Source: Bradyrhizobium sp. (lineage in GTDB: Bacteria > Pseudomonadota > Alphaproteobacteria > Rhizobiales > Xanthobacteraceae). Taken from it: 45,192 bases of DNA. Positions within the stretch are counted from its first letter, which is position 1; each line of letters begins with the position of its first letter. The notes beneath the pieces are model-generated. The model was given only the letters and a program-made list of their open reading frames with translations. It made no database searches and was not told the origin of the DNA. Of the stretch, positions 14,093 through 21,658 are shown in pieces. Where the stretch lies: the NCBI RefSeq assembly GCF_027307225.1, contig NZ_DAHUXJ010000059.1, forward strand, positions 1-45,192, read 5' to 3'. The translations under genes were made by a program, and so were the position numbers.

Positions 14093-15629
14093 TGTCCCGG
14101 CTCCCTCCGGGCAAGATCGATTCGAGAACCTGGCGGGCGGCTCCTGTAATCATGCCGGCTTCGTTGGGATCGCCCTTGATCATGGTTTCAGTGAACTTCT
14201 TGGCCTGCTGCAAGGTGATGTGAGGCGGCAGTGGCGGCACTTCCGGGTCGGTCTTGACCTCAAGGACGACCGGACGGTCGGCTGCGAGCGCCTCCTCCCA
14301 CGCCGCGCTGAGCCGGTTCGGATTGTCGACATAGATGCCCTTCAGACCAATGAGCTCGGCGAACCGATGGTAGGCGCCCATCGAAGCAAGACCGCCCGAC
14401 AACGATCCCATCATGCCGCGCCTGATCTTGAGATCGCGCGCGTACCAGTTGGCACAGGATCCGGAGTCGCTGGTGAGAATGACGCGGTCGGGAAGCTTGG
14501 GCGACAGCTCCCAGGCTATGCGCTGCGGGTTGACCGGCTTGGCCGGCTGCATCGCGCGCTCTTCAAGTGTCTTCCACCACTTGTCCAGATTGGCCGCAAT
14601 CCGCTTGCGCCAGGCACCGTCGGCTTTCTGGTCGAGCAGCGGCAACAGCGCTTTCAGAGTTTCAGCGGCATCGCCGACCAGATTCACTTCCATGGGATAG
14701 CGCAACGAAAGCATGTCCGGCGCAATATCGATCTGGACACCGCGCGCCTTTCCCTCCTTCGGAAGAAATTCGGAATAAGGAAAACCTGAGCCGATCATCA
14801 GCAGCGTGTCGCATTCCATCATCAGATCATAGCTCGGCTCGGTGCCGAGCATGCCGATCGAGCCGGTCACCCACGGCAGATCGTCGGGCAGCACCGCCTT
14901 GCCGAGCAGAGCCTTCGCCGCGCCTGCACCGAGCTTGTCCGCAATAGCGATAACTTGATCGGTGGCGTTCATGGCGCCGGCGCCGACCAGCATCGCGACC
15001 TTCTTGCCGCTGTTGAGTACGTCAGCCGCTCTTTGCAGATCGGCTTGGTAGGGAACGGTTTTCGGCCGGGTAAACCCAACACCGGAATGAACCGTGCCGT
15101 GCGCGCGCGGCGGCTCTTGATAAGCGAGATCCTGCAGGTCGTTCGGTAGCACGATCGCCGTCACCCTGCGTTCGCCAAGGGCGGTGCGGATTGCCCGATC
15201 GACGAGGTGGCGAACCTGCGCCGGCGCGGACGCTTGCTGCACAAACGCGCCGGCAACATCCTTGAACAACGACGACAAATCGACTTCCTGTTGATAGTGG
15301 CCGCCCATCGCTGTGCGCGCCTGCTGCCCGGTGATCGCGAGCACCGGCATGTGGTCGAGCCTTGCGTCATACAAGCCCGTGATGAGGTGAGATGCGCCGG
15401 GGCCCGACGTCGCAATACAGACGCCGAGCTCACCGGTGAACTTCGCGTAGGCAGAGGCCATGAACGCGGCCATTTCCTCATGCCGCGCCTGGATAAACTC
15501 GATCTTGCCTCTCGCCCGATTGAGCGCACCGAACACGCCGTTGATGCCATCACCGGGATAACCGAAGATCCTGCGCACACCCCAGGCGTACAGGCGTTGA
15601 ACGAGAAAATCGCCGACCGTCTGCGCCAT
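14085..15629 (-). CDS. Thiamine-diphosphate enzyme (pyruvate oxidase/acetolactate synthase-like) lacking its ThDP-binding segment
   Basis: A 514-residue protein. The ATG at 15629 has AAGGTGAT upstream. The N-terminal PYR domain is intact (F-G-Y-P-G-D-G-I-N-G-V, the catalytic Glu in A-R-H-E-E-M-A-A-F, then S-G-P-G-A-S-H), as is the middle domain. In the C-terminal PP domain the chain jumps from G-G-L-A-S-M-G-A to Y-H-R-F-A-E-L-I-G without a frame change. Homologues that I recall have roughly 80 residues there, including the G-D-G...N-N motif that binds Mg-ThDP. The usual length is about 595. The gene heads the five-gene operon. As read, the protein should not hold its cofactor. The cause may be a genuine deletion or an assembly collapse. 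Confidence 0.85.
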   Translation of the reverse strand: MAQTVGDFLVQRLYAWGVRRIFGYPGDGINGVFGALNRARGKIEFIQARHEEMAAFMASAYAKFTGELGVCIATSGPGASHLITGLYDARLDHMPVLAITGQQARTAMGGHYQQEVDLSSLFKDVAGAFVQQASAPAQVRHLVDRAIRTALGERRVTAIVLPNDLQDLAYQEPPRAHGTVHSGVGFTRPKTVPYQADLQRAADVLNSGKKVAMLVGAGAMNATDQVIAIADKLGAGAAKALLGKAVLPDDLPWVTGSIGMLGTEPSYDLMMECDTLLMIGSGFPYSEFLPKEGKARGVQIDIAPDMLSLRYPMEVNLVGDAAETLKALLPLLDQKADGAWRKRIAANLDKWWKTLEERAMQPAKPVNPQRIAWELSPKLPDRVILTSDSGSCANWYARDLKIRRGMMGSLSGGLASMGAYHRFAELIGLKGIYVDNPNRLSAAWEEALAADRPVVLEVKTDPEVPPLPPHITLQQAKKFTETMIKGDPNEAGMITGAARQVLESILPGGSRDNG

Positions 15630-15858
15630 CAGATCACCTTTCGCGATTGATTTATTTCAACGATCAACCGAAAAGCGCCGCCTCTGTTCCATTCAGCAGG
15701 AATCGTTTGTTCGGGTCGCGCAGAAGCGTCGAATTGAAAACGAGGAGGGTGCAGACGAGATGGTCCATCGACGAGCGGGCAATGGCCAGGCCCGCATTGT
15801 GCGCCTCGATGTGGAAATGCGCTCGCCGGCATCGGCAGCGCCCTTCTCTCAAGCTGGC

Positions 15859-15896
15859 GAGAGGGCCGTCCGGCCCGATCGGCCGGCGGCTCTCTC
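15859..15896 (-). terminator. GC-rich hairpin after the PRC-barrel gene
   Basis: GAGAG and GCCG(T)CCGGCC (15859-15875) pair with GGCCGGCGGC and CTCTC (15881-15896), with small bulges and the loop CGATC. It starts about 32 bases past the PRC-barrel stop on the minus strand. No T-run follows, so termination is only suggested. The rest of 15630-15927 shows no gene. Confidence 0.4.
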
Positions 15897-15927
15897 ATCC
15901 AAGGACCGCTCGGACTATGAGCGTGAC

Positions 15928-16323
15928 TTACTTTTTCTTCTCTGGCTCCCAAGCCGTGGTGGTCTTGTTATATTCAAAACCAGGCGCGCTTTTCAGACTG
16001 TCCTTGCTCTCGTCCAGCGTGAGATACCACTTGTCGTTTTTCTTTTCATTCTTGACGGATGTGAACGGCACGATCACGTCCTTTTCGCCGGCGCCTAGGA
16101 AGCCGCCGACCCCGACCACGAGCGCGGTCACCTTGCCTGATTTATCCATCAGCACGTCGTCCACACTCCCAATCTTCGATTGCTGCGGGTTGTAGACGTC
16201 TTGCTTGTAGTAGTCGGTGATCGTGACGCTGTCAGACGGGGCGGCTGACATTGTCGTGGTCGCCGCATGGGCTCCCGAAACCAACGTCGCGGCTGCGACG
16301 CAAGCGATAGCAAACTTGTTCAT
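15928..16323 (-). CDS. Periplasmic PRC-barrel domain protein
   Basis: A 131-residue protein. The ATG at 16323 is preceded by TGAGGAG; an in-frame extension of 12 codons is rejected because it would consume this ribosome site. It has a signal peptide (M-N-K-F-A-I-A-C-V-A-A-A, cleavage after A-H-A). The PRC-barrel core follows: Y-Y-K-Q-D-V-Y-N-P-Q-Q-S-K-I-G-S-V-D-D-V-L-M-D, then V-T-A-L-V-V-G-V-G-G-F-L-G-A-G-E-K-D-V-I-V-P. Proteins of this type are common and often multicopy in rhizobia. They are stress-associated, but their biochemical role is unsettled. A strong palindrome lies 31 bases upstream of the start. Confidence 0.88.
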   Translation of the reverse strand: MNKFAIACVAAATLVSGAHAATTTMSAAPSDSVTITDYYKQDVYNPQQSKIGSVDDVLMDKSGKVTALVVGVGGFLGAGEKDVIVPFTSVKNEKKNDKWYLTLDESKDSLKSAPGFEYNKTTTAWEPEKKK

Positions 16324-16353
16324 TGATATCTCCTCAGATGTGCAGATGTGTCT

Positions 16354-16375
16354 TGTCAAACCGAACGGTTTGGCA
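16354..16375. promoter_or_regulatory. TetR-type operator-like palindrome upstream of the PRC-barrel gene
   Basis: The exact arms CAAACCG (16357-16363) and CGGTTTG (16366-16372) surround a two-base centre, and TTG/CAA extend the symmetry with one mismatch. The form resembles TetR-family operators. It lies in the divergent region between the PRC-barrel gene and the DUF1810 gene, close to where either promoter would be. No cognate regulator is in the window. Confidence 0.5.
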
Positions 16376-16513
16376 AATGTTCCACAGTTGGCGAGGTCCC
16401 GCAGGATTCTTCGGCGACGCCTTCATAGGCCGCTGCCCTGTTCGCCGGTCGTCACGGGAACTTTGACCGCCGGTTTTTCCTTATTATCTTGGCCCCTTGC
16501 TTGTTGCGCGCTC

Positions 16514-16972
16514 ATGACCTCTTCGGCGTTACACCAGGATCCTTTCGATCTTCAGCGCTTCGTCGCGGCGCAAGATCCGATCTATTCGACCGTCATCGCC
16601 GAGCTTCGCCGAGGACGCAAACAAATGCACTGGATCTGGTTCATCTTTCCGCAAGTCATCGGGCTTGGACAGAGCTCGATGGCACAGCGTTACGCCATTC
16701 GCTCGCGCGATGAGGCGGCAGCCTATCTTGCGCATGGGCTGCTGAGTGGACGGCTTCTGGAATGCACCGAGTTGGTCCTCGGCCACCCCGAAAAGACCGC
16801 GCACGAGATTTTTGGCTCGCCGGATGATATTAAATTTCGCTCGTCGATGACGTTGTTCGGCGCGGTTAGCGCGCGGGCTATTTTTCAGACGGCGATCGAC
16901 CGATTCTACGAGGGCGTTCCAGACGACACGACGCTGGCCATCATGGCAAATTGGCCGCCGACTGACCTTTAA
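16514..16972 (+). CDS. DUF1810 family protein
   Basis: A 152-residue protein from the ATG at 16514. The frame is open upstream to 16217, but that part is antisense to the PRC-barrel gene. The family pattern is clear: D-P-F-D-L-Q-R-F-V-A-A-Q near the start, then K-Q-M-H-W-I-W-F-I-F-P-Q, then G-L-G-Q-S-S-M-A-Q-R-Y-A-I. The end has S-S-M-T-L-F-G and an F-Y-E-G-V-P-D-D-T-T motif. DUF1810 proteins are small, soluble, helical and of unknown biochemical role. The ribosome site is weak. The gene is alone on its strand, next to other small accessory genes. Confidence 0.9.
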   Translation: MTSSALHQDPFDLQRFVAAQDPIYSTVIAELRRGRKQMHWIWFIFPQVIGLGQSSMAQRYAIRSRDEAAAYLAHGLLSGRLLECTELVLGHPEKTAHEIFGSPDDIKFRSSMTLFGAVSARAIFQTAIDRFYEGVPDDTTLAIMANWPPTDL

Positions 16973-16987
16973 TTCTCCTTCTGCCGG

Positions 16988-17006
16988 GGCACCAGGATTC
17001 GGTGCC
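16988..17006 (+). terminator. Short hairpin after the DUF1810 gene
   Basis: GGCACC, loop AGGATTC, GGTGCC lies 16 bases past the stop. It is a perfect 6-bp stem without a T-run, a weak terminator candidate between convergent genes. Confidence 0.3.
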
Positions 17007-17043
17007 GCCATCGGGACTACTTCTCCCGCCTCCAGACCAAAGT

Positions 17044-17244
17044 CTACGTCGGCGACTGCAAGCCGCTCGAATTGACCCACTCGTCGATGTGTGCCGCCGT
17101 GTCAGCTCGGCTGGCTCTTTGCAGAAGGTCTTCCCTTTCGGGACCGGGAGGCAGCGAGGACGCTTGCCCGCGCACTTCTTCGGCAAACGCCATGAGCCGC
17201 TCCTTCAACGGGGTCGTTTGCTTAAACCGTCGTCTCTTTTTCAT
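17044..17244 (-). CDS. Small conserved hypothetical protein (MKKRRRFKQT type)
   Basis: A 66-residue protein from the ATG at 17244, with GGAGTGGGCC directly upstream. It is strongly basic at the N-terminus (K-K-R-R-R-F-K-Q-T-T-P-L-K-E-R-L). An amphipathic helix and the stretch L-P-P-G-P-E-R-E-D-L-L-Q-R-A follow, then D-T-A-A-H-I-D-E-W. I remember near-identical small proteins in many Bradyrhizobium genomes, often in several copies, without known function. It has no signal peptide. The surrounding 16973-17467 holds no other gene. Confidence 0.7.
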   Translation of the reverse strand: MKKRRRFKQTTPLKERLMAFAEEVRGQASSLPPGPEREDLLQRASRADTAAHIDEWVNSSGLQSPT

Positions 17245-17467
17245 GGCCCACTCCATCCACATAGAGCGTCAGACTGGGATCAGAGTAGGGGCGGCGGCTA
17301 CGGGCCGCGACAACCTAAGTTAAAAGCTGGGCTCGGTGAGTGAAAATGGAGGCACGAAAGTACGAAAGTATGCCTTTACGCCCGTACCGTCCGACGCGGT
17401 GCCGTCAAGCTAGCGACGGAACGATGTCAGGCCTCCCCGCTTGAGTTGCCTTTCATCGCGAAATGCC

Positions 17468-18082
17468 ATGGCACGCGTTCCGATCGGTACATCGGGCTGG
17501 CATTACGATTCCTGGCGAAGTCCGTTCTTTTCGACTGATCTTCCGTTCAAGCGCCAGCTGAAATATTACGCCGGGCAATTTCAAACCACGGAGCTGAACG
17601 GCGTATTCTACCGGATACCAGGCATGGACGCCGTCAAAGCGTTGCGAGTCCAGACCAGCGACGATTTCGCCTTCACGAGATTCATCACGCATTGGAAAAG
17701 GTTGTCTGACAATTCGACCAACAGCCTCGCTTTGATTGAAGAACGGTTGGCCATTCTGGGCGAGAAGGCCGGTCGGTCCTGTTTCAATTGCCGCCGAATT
17801 TCGAGGCCGACGCGGATAGACTGTTGTCGTTTTTCAAGCTGCTACCGAAACGCCGCCGTTACAGCTTCAAGTTTCGGCATCCGAGCTGATATCAGCCGGC
17901 CCGCCGGCCTGAAAATTCCTTCGCGGAAAAATGCGGCGCATTGCCTTTCCGATCACCACGACGCCCCCGCGCCCTGGAAGCGCACCGCCGACTTCGTCTA
18001 CGTTCGCGGTCATGGCCCGGCAGGGCAATACAAGGATCACTATCAAGATCCGACGCTGGTGTTAGAGTCACCGGACCACTAG
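17468..18082 (+). pseudogene. DUF72 family protein, degraded
   Basis: The ATG at 17468 starts a clear DUF72 TIM-barrel protein: G-T-S-G-W-H-Y-D-S-W, then Y-Y-A-G-Q-F-Q-T-T-E-L-N-G-V-F-Y-R, then F-I-T-H-W-K-R-L. After E-K-A-G (about 17770) the family sequence moves to another frame (V-L-F-Q-L-P-P-N-F-E-A-D-A, then K-F-R-H-P-S), which fits loss of one C near 17773-17775. That frame meets TGA where Trp is expected (R-H-P-S-W). By about 17930 homology is back in the first frame (N-A-A-H-C-L-S-D-H-H-D, then A-D-F-V-Y-V-R-G-H-G-P). The C-terminal region is missing and the last codons come from the adjoining palindromic repeat. At least two frameshifts, a nonsense codon and a truncation make a working product unlikely. 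Confidence 0.82.
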
Positions 18083-18172
18083 CAAATATATGTGTCTAGT
18101 GGAGTTCAGGATTTGACATTCGCTTTCCGAACTCGCGGCTAGGCGGGCAGCGAATGTCAAATCCGCTCCACT
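18074..18172. repeat. Composite palindromic repeat, second copy
   Basis: GGACCACTAGCAAATATA leads into a palindrome with arms AGTGGAGTTCAGG to TTGACATTCGCT and AGCGAATGTCAAATCC to GCTCCACT (18149-18172). Arms, centre and upstream spacer match the copy at 221-319, but most of the first palindrome seen at 155-225 is absent. The block supplies the stop codon of the DUF72 remnant. Confidence 0.8.
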
Positions 18173-18259
18173 GGGCACGCCAACCGCGCGGTTAGGAACA
18201 TTGATCTGGGAGGCCTGTTTCTAGTGTTGGGCTGTGGGGTTCAAACCTGGAGACATCAA

Positions 18260-18721
18260 ATGCGAACGTTCCTCATCGCAGCCGCGGGTCTGCTTGCGTG
18301 CACTCCCGCATTCGCCCAGACGAGCGCCAATCCGCCGCCGCCACAAAATTCCCAAATGACCGCGCCGCAGGTCCAGGGCGGTTCTCAGTCCACCTCACCA
18401 CAAGCTCAACAAGATTCTCAATCAACCTCGCAGGCTCAAGCGCAGCAAGCGACCGTCGAGATCGCGAAGCAGATCAAGAGCAATCTCGAGCAGGCCGGTT
18501 TCAAGAACATCAAGCTGGTGCCCAGCGCGTTCATCGTTCGCGCGGTCGATCAGAACAACAACCCGGTGGTCATGCTCGTCAATCCCGGCTCGATCACCAA
18601 GGTAGGGGGATCCAAGGACCAGAATACGATCGGACAAGGCCCAGGCGCTTCGTCCAGCAACGATAGCGATCAGGCGAACGGCAACGATACCGCGAACGGT
18701 TCGGCACAGCCCGGTCACTGA
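18260..18721 (+). CDS. Secreted Q/S-rich protein with a small conserved C-terminal domain
   Basis: A 153-residue protein. The ATG at 18260 has CTGGAG seven bases upstream. A Sec signal peptide (M-R-T-F-L-I-A-A-A-G-L-L-A, cleavage after A-F-A) is followed by a low-complexity linker of Gln, Ser and Pro with the near-repeats Q-G-G-S-Q-S-T-S and Q-Q-D-S-Q-S-T-S. A folded unit then reads I-A-K-Q-I-K-S-N-L-E-Q-A-G-F-K-N-I-K-L, P-S-A-F-I-V-R-A and P-V-V-M-L-V-N-P-G-S-I. I have seen this unit in small periplasmic rhizobial proteins of unknown role, often near PRC-barrel genes. The C-terminal tail is again disordered, rich in Asn, Asp and Gly. Confidence 0.78.
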   Translation: MRTFLIAAAGLLACTPAFAQTSANPPPPQNSQMTAPQVQGGSQSTSPQAQQDSQSTSQAQAQQATVEIAKQIKSNLEQAGFKNIKLVPSAFIVRAVDQNNNPVVMLVNPGSITKVGGSKDQNTIGQGPGASSSNDSDQANGNDTANGSAQPGH

Positions 18722-18750
18722 TGGCGACAACTTCTTGAGGGCGCGGTTCG

Positions 18751-18774
18751 CCGGCTGGCTTCGGATGCAGCCGG
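18751..18774. terminator. Hairpin between convergent genes
   Basis: CCGGCTG (18751-18757) and CAGCCGG (18768-18774) form a perfect 7-bp stem with a 10-nt loop, between the secreted protein and the RlpA-like gene. It has no T-run. It could serve as a bidirectional terminator. Confidence 0.35.
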
Positions 18775-18793
18775 ATTGATATCGCTTGCCCCG

Positions 18794-19084
18794 CTATTCG
18801 ACCGAGACTCGAATAACACCGGCTCTCATCATGCCAAGCGCGCGGGCCGCGCTGAGCGATAAATCGATGACCCTCCCGCGAACGAACGGGCCACGGTCGT
18901 TGACCCGACAACGGATCGAGTGGCCGTGGTAGCTCACCCTCACGACGCTTCCAAGCGGCCTCGTGCGGTGAGCGCACGTCATTCCGTGCCCGCGGCCGCC
19001 ATAATAGGAAGCCAAGCCAGTTTCGGCTTGGGCGGATGAGATCAAAAGAATCGGGAGGGCGGCAACGAAAGCCAGTCGATACAT
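18794..19084 (-). CDS. Short RlpA-like double-psi beta-barrel protein
   Basis: A 96-residue protein. A signal peptide (M-Y-R-L-A-F-V-A-A-L-P-I-L-L, cleavage after A-Q-A) is followed directly by the barrel: G-L-A-S-Y-Y-G-G, T-C-A-H-R-T-R-P-L-G-S-V-V-R-V, then the hallmark N-D-R-G-P-F-V-R-G-R-V-I-D-L-S. It lacks the T-A-S-G-E...N segment common after the first strand in full RlpA, and has no SPOR domain. RlpA-like proteins act on peptidoglycan, and some cleave naked glycan strands. The key Asp of D-R-G is kept, but activity in this shortened form is uncertain. It is predicted to be periplasmic and monocistronic. Confidence 0.82.
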   Translation of the reverse strand: MYRLAFVAALPILLISSAQAETGLASYYGGRGHGMTCAHRTRPLGSVVRVSYHGHSIRCRVNDRGPFVRGRVIDLSLSAARALGMMRAGVIRVSVE

Positions 19085-19210
19085 CGGGGTTCTCGCATAT
19101 GCGTAACCCTGCCCGCCGCCCTATAAGCCGACAACAGTGGCCGCGGCTTGACCGAATCTAGGGCATTTCATGGAGCTCAACGCCGAGCAATGGCATGCGA
19201 ATGTCGCCCT

Positions 19211-20080
19211 TCAAGCGCCGCGGTAACGGCGTTCGAGCTCATCATATTTCGGCTTCGCAACCGTCTGTTGGCGAACGGCGAAGCCGGCCAGACGATCGGC
19301 CACGGACGCAAGCGAGCCCTCCTGTTTCAATGCCGTCAGTATGTCATGTGAAGCCTTGAGGGCGGCCTGCAAGGCGGCATTCGCGTAGAGCACGCAGCCG
19401 AAACCGAGCTCAGCGAATTTTTGTCGCCCGAGTTCGGGCGTGCGACCACCAAACACGATGTTGGCGACCTGCGGCGCCGAAAGACTCCTTGCAATCTGGG
19501 CCAGTTCATCGACCGAGGTCGGCGCTTCGACGAAGGTCACGTCGGCGCCGGCTTCGATCATCGCCCCAGCCCGATCGATCGCGGCCTGAAGGCCGAGGAT
19601 GGCGCGTGCATCGGTCCGCGCTACGATCTGAAGATCGCCGTCGCGGCGGGTGTCGACGGCGGCCTTGATCTTGGCCAGCATCTCTTCCAGCGGCACGACC
19701 TCCTTGCCGTCGAAATGGCCGCACTTCTTCGGAAAGACCTGGTCTTCGATCTGAAGTCCCGCCGCGCCCGCGCGCTCCAGCACCTTGACCGTGCGCACCA
19801 TATTCACCGCATTGCCAAATCCGGTATCGGCATCGACCAGCAAAGGAACGGCGACCGCATCCGAGATCGCTGCAACGTGACTGGCAATTTCGGTCAGCGT
19901 GGTCAGGCCGATATCCGGCGCGCCGAGATACATATTGGCGACGCCGGCGCCGGTGACATAGACGGCCTCATAGCCGAGATCCTCGATGATCCGTGCGAAC
20001 AGGCCATTGGCCGCGCCGGCGAGAATTGTCGCCTCGCGGCGATCGAATATGTTCTTCAAGATCGTCGTCGGCCTTGTCAT
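19211..20080 (-). CDS. Isocitrate lyase/PEP mutase superfamily lyase (second of two)
   Basis: A 289-residue TIM-barrel enzyme of the family that cleaves or forms C-C and C-P bonds beside a carboxylate. The metal-site strand reads L-L-V-D-A-D-T-G-F-G. The catalytic loop is P-K-K-C-G-H with the reactive Cys, and later strands give I-V-A-R-T-D-A and F-V-E-A-P. An intact K-K-C-G-H points to a lyase (2-methylisocitrate, dimethylmalate or related) rather than an oxaloacetate decarboxylase. It begins 19 bp after the last permease gene and closes the ABC operon. The chain is about 30 residues longer at the C-terminus than a minimal core. The substrate is unknown. Confidence 0.87.
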   Translation of the reverse strand: MTRPTTILKNIFDRREATILAGAANGLFARIIEDLGYEAVYVTGAGVANMYLGAPDIGLTTLTEIASHVAAISDAVAVPLLVDADTGFGNAVNMVRTVKVLERAGAAGLQIEDQVFPKKCGHFDGKEVVPLEEMLAKIKAAVDTRRDGDLQIVARTDARAILGLQAAIDRAGAMIEAGADVTFVEAPTSVDELAQIARSLSAPQVANIVFGGRTPELGRQKFAELGFGCVLYANAALQAALKASHDILTALKQEGSLASVADRLAGFAVRQQTVAKPKYDELERRYRGA

Positions 20081-20099
20081 GGCATTCTCCCGTCAAGGC

Positions 20100-20900
20100 C
20101 TATCCGGCCATCTCATCCGCTCGTCGCGCGAACCGCCTCACGAAGCGCAACATCAGCGTATTGGCCGCGATCGCAATCGCCACGATCACGGTCACGATCG
20201 CGGTCGACAGCGGCACGTTATTTTGCGCCATGCCGTTGACCAGCAGAAAGCCTAGCCCGCGCTGCGACGAAAACATTTCCCCGATCAAGACACCGAGCAG
20301 GCTCAGGGAAAAACTGATCCTCAGGCCATTGACGATATCCGGCAGGCACGCCGGTATCAGCACCCAGCGCATGGTGCGGCCGGGCGACAGCCGCAATACC
20401 CGCGCGGTCCGAACCAGCACCGGCGGCAGATTGCGCACCGCGCCCAACGTGAACAAGGTCATCGGCACCAGCCCATGCATGACGCCGAAAGCCACCTTGG
20501 CCGACATGCCGAGGCCAAACAGCAGCAACACGACCGGATATAGCGTCACTTTCGGGATAGTGTAGAAGCCGGCCAGAATCGGCTCGGCGACTTCTCCGGC
20601 AAAACGTCTGACGCCAAAGATCAAGCCAAGCGCGAGACCCATCAGCGCCGATAACACGAAAGCCAGAAGGAATGCTTCCAGCGTCGCGGCGGCATGGCTC
20701 CAGAACATCTCGGTGTGAAGCAGACCGGCGAGATAGACCAGCGTTTGCAACGGCGGTGCAATCGCGACACCGTGTGTCCAGGTTCCAATCACGTGCCAGA
20801 GCCCAAGCACCACCGCGATGAGCACAACAACGTCCAGGACGCGAGCCGGCCGGCGCGTGGCGGTCGCGGCTTGCGCCGTCTCCAGTGAGAGATCGCTCAT
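20100..20900 (-). CDS. SsuC/TauC-type ABC permease, second
   Basis: A 266-residue inner-membrane permease with about six hydrophobic segments. The ATG at 20900 overlaps the stop of the preceding permease (ATGA); a longer start at 20936 would overlap it by 40 bases. The cytoplasmic EAA-like loop reads R-T-A-R-V-L-R-L-S-P-G-R-T-M-R-W-V-L-I-P-A-C-L-P-D-I, the coupling site for the ATPase. It differs clearly from the first permease, so the importer probably uses a heterodimeric channel, unlike the usual homodimer in Ssu and Tau systems. Confidence 0.88.
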   Translation of the reverse strand: MSDLSLETAQAATATRRPARVLDVVVLIAVVLGLWHVIGTWTHGVAIAPPLQTLVYLAGLLHTEMFWSHAAATLEAFLLAFVLSALMGLALGLIFGVRRFAGEVAEPILAGFYTIPKVTLYPVVLLLFGLGMSAKVAFGVMHGLVPMTLFTLGAVRNLPPVLVRTARVLRLSPGRTMRWVLIPACLPDIVNGLRISFSLSLLGVLIGEMFSSQRGLGFLLVNGMAQNNVPLSTAIVTVIVAIAIAANTLMLRFVRRFARRADEMAG

Positions 20901-21658
20901 CCCCGAGAGCGGCGCCGCGCCAGACGCCCCTCCCACATATAAAGTATCCCGTTGGCGATCACCGCAACCAGTAGCACGAACAGCATCGCGCCATACATGG
21001 TGCGGTTGTCAAAGCTCTGGTAGGCAAACGAAATGGCATAGCCGAGGCCGGAGCCGGACAGGATGAATTCGCCGGCAATGACGCCGATCAGCGCGTAGCT
21101 GAGTGCCAGCTTGAACCCGGTGAACAGATGCGGCAGCGCCGCGGGCAATACGATCCACCACAGGGTTCGGGCCGCCGTCAGCCGATGCACGCGCGCCACT
21201 TTCATCAAGACGGGTGCGACGCTGTCGAGCCCGGACAGCGTGCTGATCACAACTGCCGGCACAGCGGAAAGAATGCCCAACACCACCAACGGCGCCTTGC
21301 CCAGTCCGAGCAAGGCCACCAACAGCGGATAGAAGATGAAGGTCGGGACCGAGTAGTAGGACGCCAGCAGCGGATCGGCGACATCGCGCAACCGCGCAAA
21401 ACGATGGATCGTCGCGCCAGTCGCTATGCCGAGGATGACAGCGAGCACAAACGCGATCAGAATCGTCGAGAATGTCGAGACGATGCTGGCATCGAGTTCG
21501 CCGGAGCCGATCTGACCGACCATCGAGGCGACCATATCGCTCGGGGGGATCACCGTCAGGGGATCGATGGCGCCGGTGCGGCAACCGACCTCAAGCATGG
21601 CGATCAACGCCGCCAGAATGGCCGCGCGAACGACAAACGCGGCGCGGCGTCGCCTCAT
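20897..21658 (-). CDS. SsuC/TauC-type ABC permease, first
   Basis: A 253-residue protein from the ATG at 21658, which overlaps the ATPase stop codon (ATGA). The in-frame extension to 21706 is rejected for that reason. About six hydrophobic segments are seen, with S-Y-Y-S-V-P-T-F-I-F-Y-P-L in the middle. The EAA-like loop is V-A-R-V-H-R-L-T-A-A-R-T-L-W-W-I-V-L-P-A-A-L-P-H-L. Paired with the next gene it should form the translocation pore. Confidence 0.88.
   Translation of the reverse strand: MRRRRAAFVVRAAILAALIAMLEVGCRTGAIDPLTVIPPSDMVASMVGQIGSGELDASIVSTFSTILIAFVLAVILGIATGATIHRFARLRDVADPLLASYYSVPTFIFYPLLVALLGLGKAPLVVLGILSAVPAVVISTLSGLDSVAPVLMKVARVHRLTAARTLWWIVLPAALPHLFTGFKLALSYALIGVIAGEFILSGSGLGYAISFAYQSFDNRTMYGAMLFVLLVAVIANGILYMWEGRLARRRSRG

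Noticed and set aside
18422..18480. Possible codon-level repeat expansion in the Q/S linker
   Set aside because: The two near-repeats in the linker are short and imperfect; ordinary low-complexity drift explains them.
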